This document shows, one piece after another, positions 24,256 through 33,699 of a stretch of 42,075 bases of DNA. The notes beneath the pieces are model-generated. The model saw only the letters and a program-made list of their open reading frames with translations, had not been told where the DNA came from and made no database searches. This stretch comes from Brevibacillus invocatus (GTDB taxonomy: Bacteria; Bacillota; Bacilli; Brevibacillales; Brevibacillaceae), in NCBI RefSeq assembly GCF_003710915.1, contig NZ_RHHR01000047.1:1-42075 (forward strand), written 5' to 3'. A program made the position numbers and the translations under genes. Position 1 is the first letter of the stretch; the number at the start of each line of letters is the position of its first letter.

Positions 24256-25668
24256 ATGGATGTTGAGGTGTATTACGAGGGTCAACGAAGAGAAGCCGTT
24301 CCTTACTCGGCCCTACCTGCACTGCATTTGTTCTGCCGACAATATGGCTTCCAGTTTCATTGGGATCCGAAGCAAAAGCGCATCGATCTGGACTCTGGTT
24401 TAAAAGGAAAGGTGTGCCTGCTTGTAGCGGGGGGAGCAGAAGAGGGAGGGGGATTGGAGCACGAAGTCCTTTCCTTGGTGGAAACGTTTCTGAGCAGCTT
24501 TGGAGCTCATGTCTTGATGCAGCACAAAAAGACAAGGCTTCCTGCCGTCAGTGATAGTGCGCTTCGCTTTACCGTAAAAGAGCTGCGTGCGTTGGACGAA
24601 CCGCGCCTTATTTTGTTTCAGGGAGAAAATGAACGGCGGAGAGCCCTCTTGAATCACGTCTTTCAAGAGCTCAAGCAAACGGGGGTCTCTTGCCACATTC
24701 GCATGAGCAAGCAAGAGAAAACATCATCGATTCTTCCGGTTCAATTGCACATTCCCTTGCAATTCGGACCATCCGAGAAGCAGGACCTCGTAGAGAAGAT
24801 CGCCTTTTTTTTGGCTTCAGGTGTCCTGTGTTTTTTTCAAGCTGGACAACAAATCAATCCGATATCTTATCTGCCTAGCCATATCGTTCAGGCGCTGTTT
24901 GGCAATACGCCACTCTTGGGAAAGGAGCCAGCAGCACAGCCCCACGAAGGAACATCCCAATCTGAGGAGATAACAGAACCCGAAGTCGTGCCAGAGGCTC
25001 AGGACATGGACACGTCAACGTTCAATGTCGTGACGGAACCAGAGCAGGTGCCCGAGCCATCGGAGACACCAGTATCAGAAGAAGCTCCAGAGATCAGCAC
25101 GGAATCAGAAGTCCACGCAACAAAGGAGAGTCCATCTCCTTCGCCCCAACAAAAAGATCCTGTGCTTCAGGAAAGGGCTGTTCCGCTTGAGACAGAAAAG
25201 CGGCTTGAGGCAGAGGTTTACTTTGACTATACCCTGATGCATTCCGATACCGAGGACAGACCCTATCTGTTGATTGGCAGTCTTTTCGTCAAAAATACGG
25301 GCACGGAGCTTTTGTACAATCCAATCGTCTGTCTGCGAGTCAGTCCACTGAATGGCATCAGGCTAGGCGGTCAAATATTGCCGCCGAATATGCTGGAAAC
25401 ATTGGGAGTACAAAGCTCAGCAGGGATCAAAGGGTGGAAATACTTAGACGACGACTGGTTTTCACAGGCCCAGGAACGCGGAGAGTATTGGATCGCACCC
25501 ATTCAACCCATGATGATACCTCCAAAAATGAATGAGTCCTTTCAAAATTTCCAGATTTCTCTACTGAAGCAGGAGACGCGAACATCGCTGACGGTGGAAG
25601 GGATGGTCCTGTTTAACGATCAGCAGGTTCATTTTATGACCAATAACCGAATTGCCGTATCCTTTTAA
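24256..25668 (+). CDS. Unknown protein: degenerate amidase-like domain, acidic linker, beta domain
   Basis: A 470-residue protein. Residues about 50-200 (KGKVCLLVAGGAEEGGGLEH, then LSLVETFLSSFGAHVLMQHK and RRRALLNHVFQELKQTG) follow the fold order of N-acetylmuramoyl-L-alanine amidase (Amidase_3). The catalytic DPGHGG is replaced by LVAGGAEE, so it should be inactive. Residues about 220-320 are an acidic Pro/Glu/Ser linker. The C-terminal 150 residues look like a beta domain. There is no signal peptide. ATG 24256 follows AAGGAG. With a sigma-K-like promoter and spore-type neighbours, a coat or cortex role is plausible. The amidase link is by eye and uncertain. Confidence 0.55.
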   Translation: MDVEVYYEGQRREAVPYSALPALHLFCRQYGFQFHWDPKQKRIDLDSGLKGKVCLLVAGGAEEGGGLEHEVLSLVETFLSSFGAHVLMQHKKTRLPAVSDSALRFTVKELRALDEPRLILFQGENERRRALLNHVFQELKQTGVSCHIRMSKQEKTSSILPVQLHIPLQFGPSEKQDLVEKIAFFLASGVLCFFQAGQQINPISYLPSHIVQALFGNTPLLGKEPAAQPHEGTSQSEEITEPEVVPEAQDMDTSTFNVVTEPEQVPEPSETPVSEEAPEISTESEVHATKESPSPSPQQKDPVLQERAVPLETEKRLEAEVYFDYTLMHSDTEDRPYLLIGSLFVKNTGTELLYNPIVCLRVSPLNGIRLGGQILPPNMLETLGVQSSAGIKGWKYLDDDWFSQAQERGEYWIAPIQPMMIPPKMNESFQNFQISLLKQETRTSLTVEGMVLFNDQQVHFMTNNRIAVSF

Positions 25669-25700
25669 AAAAACCATCTCTTCGCCAGGAAGAGATGGTT
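25666..25700. terminator. Bidirectional terminator
   Basis: AACCATCTCTTC at 25672-25683 pairs with GAAGAGATGGTT at 25689-25700. On the minus strand it is followed by eight T residues. It separates two convergent genes. Confidence 0.85.
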
Positions 25701-25710
25701 TGACTCCGCT

Positions 25711-26796
25711 TTAGTATTTGACGAACATCTGCACAAAAGTTTTACCATATGGGCCACCGTCAACGACAGCAATGCCGACGTTGGTATAGGTTGCATTTAG
25801 AATATTGGCTTTGTGGCCCGAGGAATTCATGAATGAAGAGTGCGCAGATGAGACGCTGCGGTTCTGAGCAATATTCTCGGCAGCAGCGCGGTATTTGATA
25901 CCGAATGTATTCATCATCGTGAAGGGTGACCCATAGGTTGGTGAGGTATGGCTGAAGTATTGATTGCTGATCATATCTTGAGCTTTCACTCGCGCTACCT
26001 TTACAAGATCCATGTCTACCTCAAACGCTTTCAGCCCACGGCTGGTCCGCTCCTGATTGACCAACTGAATCATTTCCTTCTCTTCAGCTGTCAAACCTGC
26101 CGGTAGCTTTACCTCAGAAGATTGATCTTTTCCGGAATTTTGCGATGGATCTGGTGTAGAAGGAGTAGCAGGTGTGCTTGGTGCAGTCGGCTTCGACTCT
26201 TCACCAGCGTTGCTTGATTGCTCCTTCGCTTGTTTGGCGATGGCAGCCATCGTTTTGCTGTCAGCTTCACCTGTCATTTTGATGGAATTGCGGTTTTGAA
26301 AAATCATGACAGCCAGACGAGTGGGGGCATCGTAGTTGCTGTTCACAGTCAAACTGTAGCCCAAAGCTTTCAAATCCTGCTGCATCGCTTTGACTGCCGC
26401 TCCAGAAGAACCAAGCTTTAGCGTGGAAGAGGAGGAAGTCGCTTTGTCACTCGATTCAGCCTTGGTTGTGTTGCTGTTTGTTTTTTGTTTGGCATTGTAA
26501 GCTTTTTTCAGCTTGTCATAGGTTAGTTTATTGACAATTCCTGTCTGCTTCAATTTCACAGACTTTTGGAAACGCTTGACGTTATAGGCTGTGTTTTTGT
26601 CGTACAGCTTGTCCACTTTCAGCTTGTAGTCAAAATTCAAGGCATTCAGCATTTTTTCAACTTCCTGCACCTTTTGACCCTTCATTCCAGATTTCAATGG
26701 AGTAAAGGTGGTTTTGGCGAAAGCAGGTTGTCCGATCACGCTAATAGAGACGGACAGGGAAAGGATCGCCGCAATTTTCACCATATTGCGATTCAT
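25711..26796 (-). CDS. Secreted CAP-domain protein with two peptidoglycan-binding repeats
   Basis: A 361-residue protein: signal peptide at residues 1-27 (IAAILSLSVSISVIG core, then PAFA-K cleavage). A first PG_binding_1 repeat follows (GMKGQKVQEVEKMLNAL), then a second (GSSGAAVKAMQQDLKALGY), a Ser/Pro/Thr linker, and a C-terminal CAP/SCP domain (LVNQERTSRGLKAFEVD, YFSHTSPTYGSPF, AENIAQNRS, HKANILNATYTNVGIAV). The layout resembles YkwD/SafA-like cell-wall or spore proteins of Bacillales. CAP proteins bind walls or lipids and rarely act as proteases. AAAGG lies about 9 bases before ATG 26796. Ends at a bidirectional terminator. Confidence 0.88.
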   Translation of the reverse strand: MNRNMVKIAAILSLSVSISVIGQPAFAKTTFTPLKSGMKGQKVQEVEKMLNALNFDYKLKVDKLYDKNTAYNVKRFQKSVKLKQTGIVNKLTYDKLKKAYNAKQKTNSNTTKAESSDKATSSSSTLKLGSSGAAVKAMQQDLKALGYSLTVNSNYDAPTRLAVMIFQNRNSIKMTGEADSKTMAAIAKQAKEQSSNAGEESKPTAPSTPATPSTPDPSQNSGKDQSSEVKLPAGLTAEEKEMIQLVNQERTSRGLKAFEVDMDLVKVARVKAQDMISNQYFSHTSPTYGSPFTMMNTFGIKYRAAAENIAQNRSVSSAHSSFMNSSGHKANILNATYTNVGIAVVDGGPYGKTFVQMFVKY

Positions 26797-26892
26797 GTCA
26801 TCACGCCTTTCTCTGGGTGTTGTCGCCTTTTATGGTACAGGACTCAAAGTTGACAGAACAAGGGTAAATTACTGGAAAGGGATGGAGTCCAA

Positions 26893-27240
26893 ATGTTTGG
26901 CATTTCACTGATCGATTTGCTGATTCTTGTGTTGGCTTGCTTCAGACTTACTCATCTGATCGTTTTTGACACGATAACCTCATTCATTCGCAAACCATTT
27001 CTAACCGTTTCCTATGAAGCAGATGTGACGGGTCAGCTTGTCCGAAATGTGCAAGTCAAAGGAACGGGATTGCGCCGCTGGATCGGTGAACTGCTCAGCT
27101 GCCACTGGTGTGTAGGGGTCTGGGTTGCTGCCGGGATCGTAGGCCTGTACTTGTTTGTACCGGCGGTATATCCGTTGCTGTTGATTTTGGCAGTAGCAGG
27201 AGCAGCGGCCGTGATTGAGACGAAAATGTACTTTGGTTAA
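26893..27240 (+). CDS. DUF1360 membrane protein (YngL-like)
   Basis: A 115-residue protein with a hydrophobic N-terminal helix (ISLIDLLILVLACFRLTHLI), the family hallmark LLSCHWCVGVWVA at about residues 67-79, and a final Ala/Leu-rich membrane helix. DUF1360 proteins such as YngL are common in spore formers and have no known function. GGAG lies 7 bases before ATG 26893. It is divergent from the CAP-domain gene. No terminator is evident before the convergent glycosyltransferase gene. Confidence 0.8.
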   Translation: MFGISLIDLLILVLACFRLTHLIVFDTITSFIRKPFLTVSYEADVTGQLVRNVQVKGTGLRRWIGELLSCHWCVGVWVAAGIVGLYLFVPAVYPLLLILAVAGAAAVIETKMYFG

Positions 27241-27300
27241 GTGTCTCATTCACGGTCGCAACTCAGGTATAGAGATAGAGCGTGTTCAAATGAACAGTAT

Positions 27301-28482
27301 TTACGAAAAGGCGCGAAAGACGATGGCCTCTTCGCGGGAGAGCGGGATGACTTCTTCTGCCATAAACCCGGCAGTCTGCATTGTACCCAAGCGGAGCGCC
27401 GCCGGTGACAGCATGCGTGATGCCGCGATGTCCACCACGTTGCTCGCTTTTGTCGGGTCGAGTGGAATTTGAAGCTGGAACGACGCTTGATCGATCGGAA
27501 ATGCCTTGTAGGGATGCCCGTTGATCAAGGCTGTCAGTGTCAAAGGTGATTTTTGATCAGGAGGAGCAGGGAGTCGTCCCTTGATGACGAACAGCTGGGC
27601 GGGCGTGTGAGGTTCCGAAGCGATCTGCACGCGAAAAATCGGCGGCACCCACAGATCAAGAGAGCGGTTCATCGTGACGACGCGTGGCAGTTGATGAGCA
27701 GATGCAGTTTTCAGCTTGTTGATCAAGGTGTACACACCTTGACCTTGATATTGGGAGGCATAAGCGACCCAGCTAAACGGGATGCTGCCGTAGTGCTTGG
27801 CGAGAGATTTCAATACTTCGGGAATGCCGACCGATTGCCATTTAGTAGCCGATTTGCAATCCCCATGCAGTCTGGCGTTCGCCACATATTCCGGAATATT
27901 TCCGATGATGTGCTGTTTGGCAACGCGCATCCAGAGCTCATAGTCCATGCAAAAGTGCAGGTTTTCATCCACGCCGCCCATCTGTTCAAATACGTGTCTG
28001 CGGATAAATGCGGCAGGCTGACAGATGCAGCAAGTATTGTACAGCTTTTGGGCATCCGCTTTTTCGGTGGGAAAGGGACTGATGATGCTGTTTACCTCGT
28101 TGGTGACGTGGCAATGTCCGTGCACCATGCCCCACTCTGGATGAAGGCGGAGAGCTTCCACCGCTTTTCTGATCGCACCTGGCAAATACGTATCGTCAGA
28201 ATTCAACCAGCCGATAATCTCTCCTTGCGCCATCGCCAAGCCTTTGTTGATGGCGTGCGACTGACCGCGGTCTGGTTCGGAGATATAGCGCAGCCGACTG
28301 TCTGCTTGAGCATTTCTTTGCAAGATGGACAGGGTGTTATCGGTAGAACCACCGTCTACGACGATATGTTCAATATGCCGGTAATCTTGCTGCAGTACGC
28401 TGTCAATGGTCTCTTGAATAAATTTCCCCTGATTGAATGACGGGGTAATGATCGTGACCAATGGAAATGGCGAATTCGACAC
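27301..28482 (-). CDS. GT2 glycosyltransferase with C-terminal beta domain
   Basis: A 393-residue enzyme if translated from GTG 28482, which has AAGGGAG 7 bases upstream. The GT-A domain shows [42 protein letters not shown] and the metal-binding NSDD (LNSDDTYLP). CMDYELWMRV follows, and the last 120 residues form a beta-rich domain. The frame continues upstream without a stop into a damaged methyltransferase, so a fused protein is also possible. It is clearly paralogous to the gene at 38271-39515, sharing domain order and the C-terminal domain. Donor sugar not predictable. Confidence 0.85.
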   Translation of the reverse strand: MSNSPFPLVTIITPSFNQGKFIQETIDSVLQQDYRHIEHIVVDGGSTDNTLSILQRNAQADSRLRYISEPDRGQSHAINKGLAMAQGEIIGWLNSDDTYLPGAIRKAVEALRLHPEWGMVHGHCHVTNEVNSIISPFPTEKADAQKLYNTCCICQPAAFIRRHVFEQMGGVDENLHFCMDYELWMRVAKQHIIGNIPEYVANARLHGDCKSATKWQSVGIPEVLKSLAKHYGSIPFSWVAYASQYQGQGVYTLINKLKTASAHQLPRVVTMNRSLDLWVPPIFRVQIASEPHTPAQLFVIKGRLPAPPDQKSPLTLTALINGHPYKAFPIDQASFQLQIPLDPTKASNVVDIAASRMLSPAALRLGTMQTAGFMAEEVIPLSREEAIVFRAFS

Positions 28483-29243
28483 TGGATCACTCCCTTGCAT
28501 GGAATATCTATCTATCATGATATGTACAAGAAGATCGATTGGTTTTAGGGAAGTTGTATTATTTCGGGGGCGGAACGTGCGCAAGATTTCTGCGTGGGCA
28601 GCCGGATCGATCTGGCTTCCTGGTATTGCCTTTGCCACCAAGCTGACACGGCCTGCTTTATAACCGTTGAATTCACCGGACTCCAGCGTACGGATTGTGT
28701 GTGGAAGGGGTTCAAACAGTGTATTTTCCAGCATTTCCAAGACGCATGGCACAGTGGGGAGCCACCAGGTGGTATCATCCTGATAGATCCGATTCATTCT
28801 TCCAGGGGTTCCGTTCAACACCATTTTGGATTCATTCGAATGAAGGATGGCAGCTGTCTCCAACAGCAAGTGCCCTCCTGTTTTCACGACACTTCGGCAT
28901 TGGGAGAGGGTCCAGAGCGGATCGCGCACGTGGTAGAGGAGTCCGAGGTGCTGGACGATATCAAACAGGTTGTGGTGGATTTGTTTAGGAAAAGGCATCT
29001 TTGTACTCATATCGTCCATGGGAAAAACCTGGAGGCCCTCCCACATGCCGTCGAAGCTGGCCAAATCAAGGACGCGCTTTCCTTCGTAGGAAAGATTCTT
29101 TCTGGTCTCGCGAGAATCGCCCACAAATCTTCAAGGATCGAGATTCCCGGTGTAAAGATACCGGGGCGAAGCTCGATTTTGTGATACCATTTGCGTTTGC
29201 TTATTTCTATTAGGATCTCTTCATTTGTCCAGTTGCCACCCAA
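28483..29243 (-). pseudogene. SAM methyltransferase, frameshifted and missing its core
   Basis: TTG 29243 has AGGAGG 8 bases upstream and starts a frame with KWYHKIELRPGIFTPG, the typical opening of CmoB/DUF1698-like methyltransferases. Near 29110 the frame must shift by one base to continue KNLSYEGKRVLDLASFDGMW (the SAM-binding motif I). About 50 residues that normally follow (rest of the Rossmann core) are missing. The sequence resumes LFDIVQHLGLLYHVRDP and GGHLLLETA. Two lesions in one domain mean it is very likely inactive. The downstream half stays open into the glycosyltransferase. Confidence 0.72.
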
Positions 29244-29331
29244 ACTTTCTACCTCCTTCTTGCTAGACAGCGAGCGAACTTTGCTGTATTTAATGTACGG
29301 TTGCACCATAGGATACGTGCGGATGCTTGGT

Positions 29332-29360
29332 ACCCCGCCGCACTCTCGCAACATATGGTA
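29332..29360 (+). promoter_or_regulatory. Weak candidate sigma-K promoter
   Basis: CATATGGTA at 29352-29360 fits CATAnnnTA, and an AC lies 18 bases upstream, one base more than ideal. It is 30 bases before the glycosyltransferase-like gene at 29391. Confidence 0.3.
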
Positions 29361-29390
29361 AACAAGAGTGAGTAAAAGGGAGGTACGCGG

Positions 29391-30242
29391 ATGACCTTGC
29401 CCATCGTTCTCATCCATCGCGGTGACGATACCTATTTGTCCTACAGCCTGCGGCAGGCAGAAGTGAGTAATCCTGAAGCATCTGTTTTCCTGCTAGGGAC
29501 AGCGATCAATCAACACTTCGCCAGTGATGGCATTACTCATGTCATGATCCATTCCTACATGCAGTCTGCCTCTGCGTTTGCCCCGATCTATAAACACATG
29601 CACATTATGCCACTCAGCTACAACCTGTTTTGTTTCCAAAGATGGTTTGTGTTGCGGGACTTCATGCGTGACAACCAGATCCAGGCCTGCTGTTATATCG
29701 ATTCCGATGTCATGCTGTACGAAAACGTGAACAATCCGATATACCACGATTTCAAGATGGAGTTCGTCTGGACCAACTTTGTCAGTCTGGATTTGCTGGA
29801 CCGTTTTTGCGCGTTTACGACGACCTATTTTGCCAACACGATGCTCTACGGGCAGCTGGTTCAGGAGACGAAGCAGCTAGGACACCTGAGCAACAACCTG
29901 CCGCTCGTCTCAGACATGGTGGTCGGACTTTTATTTTTGCGTCAGTTTCCTCAATATACCTACACACACGGAAGATACGATGACCGGATGTTCGATGAAA
30001 ATATCAATCGTCCGATTTGGGCAGAGAGTCTGGAGGGGAAACGAAAGGTATATCTGAACGATGGGCAGCTCTACACGAAGGATGTCGCAAGCAAGGCGTA
30101 TATACGCCTCAACTCTCTGCATTTTCAAGGAACCGTGATGAAAGATTTCATGTCTTTCTTTTTCACGCCGCATCTCTCGAAGAAAGGCAGTTTTTACTTT
30201 GATTATCAAACACGTCTGTGGATGCCTACCGTTTTGACGTAA
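29391..30242 (+). CDS. Glycosyltransferase-like protein with DxD motif
   Basis: A 283-residue protein. The start TLPIVLIHRGDDTYLSYSLR and the later RDFMRDNQIQACCYIDSDVMLYENV (with DSD as the metal site) are the pattern of GT-A nucleotide-sugar transferases, related to GT8-like or capsule-type enzymes. HGRYDDRMFDENIN and LNSLHFQGTVMKDFM lie near the end. There is no membrane segment. GGGAGG lies 7 bases before ATG 29391. It opens the plus-strand part of the glycan cluster. The exact family is uncertain. Confidence 0.65.
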   Translation: MTLPIVLIHRGDDTYLSYSLRQAEVSNPEASVFLLGTAINQHFASDGITHVMIHSYMQSASAFAPIYKHMHIMPLSYNLFCFQRWFVLRDFMRDNQIQACCYIDSDVMLYENVNNPIYHDFKMEFVWTNFVSLDLLDRFCAFTTTYFANTMLYGQLVQETKQLGHLSNNLPLVSDMVVGLLFLRQFPQYTYTHGRYDDRMFDENINRPIWAESLEGKRKVYLNDGQLYTKDVASKAYIRLNSLHFQGTVMKDFMSFFFTPHLSKKGSFYFDYQTRLWMPTVLT

Positions 30243-30411
30243 CCGCCCAAGGTTTGGGAGAAGCCTAGCGTGGGTTGTAAGTCGGTAGGCTGGTAGGCAG
30301 CTATGAAATCCCTACGGGTGAGCTGACCATTTTCATGGAATGGCAGAGCATCTACCTCGTCCTGTTCATATGATGCGTTATACACTTTGATAATGGACAG
30401 AGGTGGCCGGG

Positions 30412-31812
30412 ATGAAACTGATATTGCTATCAGGGGGGGCCGGCAAAAGACTGTGGCCGCTCTCCAATGATGCAAGGTCGAAACAATTCTTGAAATTGAT
30501 CCACAATGCACACGGCGAGCCGGAATCCATGGTTCAGCGAGTATGGAGACAGTTGGCCGCTTATCAGTGGTCAAACGAAGCTTATATATCAACGAGTCGT
30601 TCACATATGGATCTGCTGCAGAGTCAATTGGGTGAGGATGTACCCTTGATCATCGAACCAGACAAACGGGATACCTTTCCAGCGATTGCTCTGGCAGCCA
30701 CGTATCTGCATTCCTGCGTCGGAGTCGAACCGGATGAAGTCGTGATCGTCATGCCGGTCGATTCCTATGTCGAGACCTCATTCTGGGGGAAACTCAATGA
30801 ATTAGAGAGTGCCCTGCTGCAATCCGAAGCCGATCTTGCTCTGATCGGAGTGGCCCCTACTTACGCATCGACGAAATATGGCTATATCGTCCCTAAACAG
30901 AAACCAGAAGGCAATAAATCGCCTGCCTTCTATCATCAGGTCGCTAGTTTCAAAGAAAAACCGGATCAGAATCAGGCAGAGGCATTGTTGAAAAAACAGG
31001 CTCTTTGGAACTGTGGCATCTTCTCTTTCCGCCTCGGATACCTACTCGATGTGTTGAAAAGCAAAGGAATCCCAACCAGTTACGACCAGCTTCTACAAAA
31101 CTATCTTGCCTTGCAACCGATCAGCTTCGACTACGAGGTAGTCGAAAAAGCGAAAAAGGTCGTGGTGGTTCCCTATCAAGGCTATTGGAAGGATCTGGGG
31201 ACCTGGAATACGCTGACGGAAGAAATGAATGTCCATTCGGTGGGACGGGTCGTTTGGGATGAAGAATCTAGCAACACTCATGTGATTAACGAGCTGGATA
31301 TTCCCATCGTGTCGATTGGCCTGTCTGATATGGTGATCGCTGCGAGTCTGGACGGAATCCTGATCGCATCGAAGGAAAAAAGCCATCGGATCAAAGAAAT
31401 GCCAGTGGATTGGAAGCAAAGACCGATGGTTGAAGAAAAGCGCTGGGGGTATTATCGTGTCCTTCATTACAGGACGACAGAGGAAGGAACAGAGGTACTG
31501 ACCAAAGCACTGCACGTATATGCGAACAAGAATTTGAGCTATCAGCTCCATCAGCAGCGCAGTGAAGTGTGGACGATTGTGGCGGGCGAAGGAGAGTTTG
31601 TCTTAAATGACCGCATCATTCGGATCGGACCAGGAGATGTCCTGGAAATACCGGTTGGTGCCAAGCATGCGGTACGCGCCAGCAAAGATCTGGAGTTCAT
31701 TGAGGTGCAATTGGGGAGCAAGCTGATCGAAGAGGATATCGTCCGTCTCGCCATGACATGGGAAGAGATCATGGAGCAAGTGAGAGCGGGAGATGAGGAA
31801 CATGATCAATAA
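30412..31812 (+). CDS. manC: Mannose-1-phosphate guanylyltransferase with cupin domain
   Basis: A 466-residue protein. The nucleotidyltransferase domain starts MKLILLSGGAGKRLWPLS and has EPDKRDTFPAIALAA, VDSYVE and FKEKPD. It makes GDP-mannose from mannose-1-phosphate and GTP. The C-terminal 110 residues are a cupin of the type II phosphomannose-isomerase kind, with YQLHQQRSEVWTIVAGEGEF and IGPGDVLEIPVGAKHAV, so the enzyme may be bifunctional. ATG 30412 has AGAGG 8 bases upstream. The stop overlaps the next gene by 11 bases. It should feed Gmd/Fcl encoded on the other strand. Confidence 0.88.
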   Translation: MKLILLSGGAGKRLWPLSNDARSKQFLKLIHNAHGEPESMVQRVWRQLAAYQWSNEAYISTSRSHMDLLQSQLGEDVPLIIEPDKRDTFPAIALAATYLHSCVGVEPDEVVIVMPVDSYVETSFWGKLNELESALLQSEADLALIGVAPTYASTKYGYIVPKQKPEGNKSPAFYHQVASFKEKPDQNQAEALLKKQALWNCGIFSFRLGYLLDVLKSKGIPTSYDQLLQNYLALQPISFDYEVVEKAKKVVVVPYQGYWKDLGTWNTLTEEMNVHSVGRVVWDEESSNTHVINELDIPIVSIGLSDMVIAASLDGILIASKEKSHRIKEMPVDWKQRPMVEEKRWGYYRVLHYRTTEEGTEVLTKALHVYANKNLSYQLHQQRSEVWTIVAGEGEFVLNDRIIRIGPGDVLEIPVGAKHAVRASKDLEFIEVQLGSKLIEEDIVRLAMTWEEIMEQVRAGDEEHDQ

Positions 31813-32887
31813 AGCATTTTGGCGAAACAAACACGTATTGATTACCGGACACACCGGGTTCAAGGGCGCTTGGCTGTGCATATGGCTGGAGGCATTGAGT
31901 GCCCGGGTGTCCGGTTTTGCTTTGGCGCCTCCTACCAGCCCCAGCTTGTTTCAACTCAGCGGTGTCGAGCAGCGAATTTCCTCGCAAACAGGGGATATTC
32001 GCCGTATGGAAGAGCTTGAGCAGGCGATTTTTCGAGCACAGCCTGAGATCGTCATTCACATGGCTGCCCAGCCTCTAGTGAGTTACGGCTATGAGAATCC
32101 GCTGGAAACCTATGAAACCAATGTGATGGGCACGGTTCATCTGCTGGAAGCTGTCAGGCGTGCCAGTCTGCAGGGGATGCCGATTCGTGCTGTGCTTATG
32201 GTGACGACCGACAAATGCTACGAGAATCGGGAGTGGGTCTGGGGATATCGTGAGCAAGACCCATTGGGAGGACGTGACCCGTACTCCAACAGCAAAGCGT
32301 GCACGGAGTTTGTGACGACCTGTTATCGGGAATCTTTCTTCTCGGCGGGCAGTGGTTCACGGGTGGCAGTAGCATCTGCGAGAGCGGGCAATGTCATTGG
32401 AGGAGGAGATTGGGCACGCGACCGCTTGATACCGGATTGTCTCGATTCCCTCATGAATCATCGACCGATCATTCTCCGAAATCCGGATGCGGTCCGGCCG
32501 TGGCAGCATGTGCTAGAGCCATTGGGCGGCTACCTGATGCTGATTGAGAAGATGTGGGAGAATGCAGCCCGTTTTTCGCAAAGCTACAACTTTGGGCCGA
32601 ATGAAGAAGATGCTCGTACGGTCGCTTGGATGGTACAGAAGCTATGTGAGAAATGGGGAACAGAGGCTAGCTTTGAAATCGAGCAACAAGCAACCTGGCA
32701 TGAGGCCAAATATTTGAAGCTCGATTGCTCCAAGGCAAAAGCCGAGCTGGGCTGGCACCCGAAGTGGACGAGTGAAGAGGCTTTGGATCGAATCATTGAG
32801 TGGACTCGCTGCTATCAGCAGGCAGGCCATATACGGGACCTATGTCTGCAACAAATCACACAGTATATGGACGGGGTGCAGGAGTAG
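31802..32887 (+). CDS. rfbG: CDP-glucose 4,6-dehydratase
   Basis: A 361-residue short-chain dehydratase. NAD binding is in VLITGHTGFKGAWLCIWLEA, and the family-specific segments include VIHMAAQPLVSYGYENP and TTDKCYENREWVWGY. DPLGGRDPYSNSKACTE contains the catalytic Tyr-x3-Lys. This combination is diagnostic for RfbG, which makes CDP-4-keto-6-deoxyglucose. ATG 31802 has GGGAG 9 bases upstream; ATG 31793 is an alternative. It overlaps manC and is followed by rfbF. Confidence 0.92.
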   Translation: MINKAFWRNKHVLITGHTGFKGAWLCIWLEALSARVSGFALAPPTSPSLFQLSGVEQRISSQTGDIRRMEELEQAIFRAQPEIVIHMAAQPLVSYGYENPLETYETNVMGTVHLLEAVRRASLQGMPIRAVLMVTTDKCYENREWVWGYREQDPLGGRDPYSNSKACTEFVTTCYRESFFSAGSGSRVAVASARAGNVIGGGDWARDRLIPDCLDSLMNHRPIILRNPDAVRPWQHVLEPLGGYLMLIEKMWENAARFSQSYNFGPNEEDARTVAWMVQKLCEKWGTEASFEIEQQATWHEAKYLKLDCSKAKAELGWHPKWTSEEALDRIIEWTRCYQQAGHIRDLCLQQITQYMDGVQE

Positions 32888-32918
32888 AGAGCTGGCGATG
32901 AGGAAAGGAGGGGTTCAT

Positions 32919-33689
32919 GTGAAGGTGGTCATTCTAGCTGGGGGGTACGGGACGCGGATCGGGGAAGAAACGCATTTAAGGCCCAAGCCATTGATCGAGA
33001 TCGGTGAGAGGCCGATCATCTCCCATATCATGTCGATCTATTCTCATTATGGATACAACGACTTCATCATCTGCCTGGGCTACAAGGGCTATATGATCAA
33101 AGACTACTTCGCCCACTATTTCCTGCATCAGTCCGATGTTACGTTTGATTTTCGAAATGACAACGAGATGATTTTGCACAATCGTCGAACTGAGCCCTGG
33201 AGAGTAACCTTGGTTGACACAGGCAAGGACACGGGCACGGGAGGACGGATAAAGCGAATCCAGCCTTACGTGGGACAAGAGACCTTCATGCTGACCTACG
33301 GGGATGGAGTGGCGGATATTGATATTCGTGCGCTGGTCGCGTACCACCAGGTGCACGGCAAGCTGACGACGATCACAGCTACACAGCCACCAGGAAGATT
33401 CGGCTCACTGGACCTGACGTCAGGGCATGAAGTACGCGGTTTTCAGGAAAAGCCAAAGGGCGATGGCGGATGGATCAATGCAGGATTTTTTGTGATGGAG
33501 CCAGGAGTGTTCGACTACCTTGGTGATGACACGTCAATCTTGGAAAAGGAGCCCCTTGAATCACTGGCCAGAGCAGGGGAGCTGGTCGCCTATCCGCTAG
33601 CGGGCTTTTGGCAGCCGATGGACACGCTGCGGGATAAGAACTATTTGGAGACTTTGTGGAAAAAAGGAGAGGCACCGTGGCGAAGATAG
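32919..33689 (+). CDS. rfbF: Glucose-1-phosphate cytidylyltransferase
   Basis: A 256-residue RfbF enzyme. The nucleotide-binding loop VILAGGYGTRIGEETHLRPK, the PLIEIGERPI segment, MLTYGDGVADIDI (metal and sugar site) and VRGFQEKPKGDGGWINAGFF are all as in characterised CDP-glucose pyrophosphorylases. It makes CDP-glucose for RfbG. GTG 32919 has AAAGGAGG 7 bases upstream. The longer frame upstream would overlap rfbG out of need. The length matches the family. Confidence 0.93.
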   Translation: MKVVILAGGYGTRIGEETHLRPKPLIEIGERPIISHIMSIYSHYGYNDFIICLGYKGYMIKDYFAHYFLHQSDVTFDFRNDNEMILHNRRTEPWRVTLVDTGKDTGTGGRIKRIQPYVGQETFMLTYGDGVADIDIRALVAYHQVHGKLTTITATQPPGRFGSLDLTSGHEVRGFQEKPKGDGGWINAGFFVMEPGVFDYLGDDTSILEKEPLESLARAGELVAYPLAGFWQPMDTLRDKNYLETLWKKGEAPWRR

Positions 33690-33699
33690 GAGGGACGCC

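Noticed and set aside
30243..30411. Possible sigma-K promoter (CATATGATG) before the ManC-like gene
   Set aside because: The -10-like box lacks the final TA and no AC lies at the required distance.
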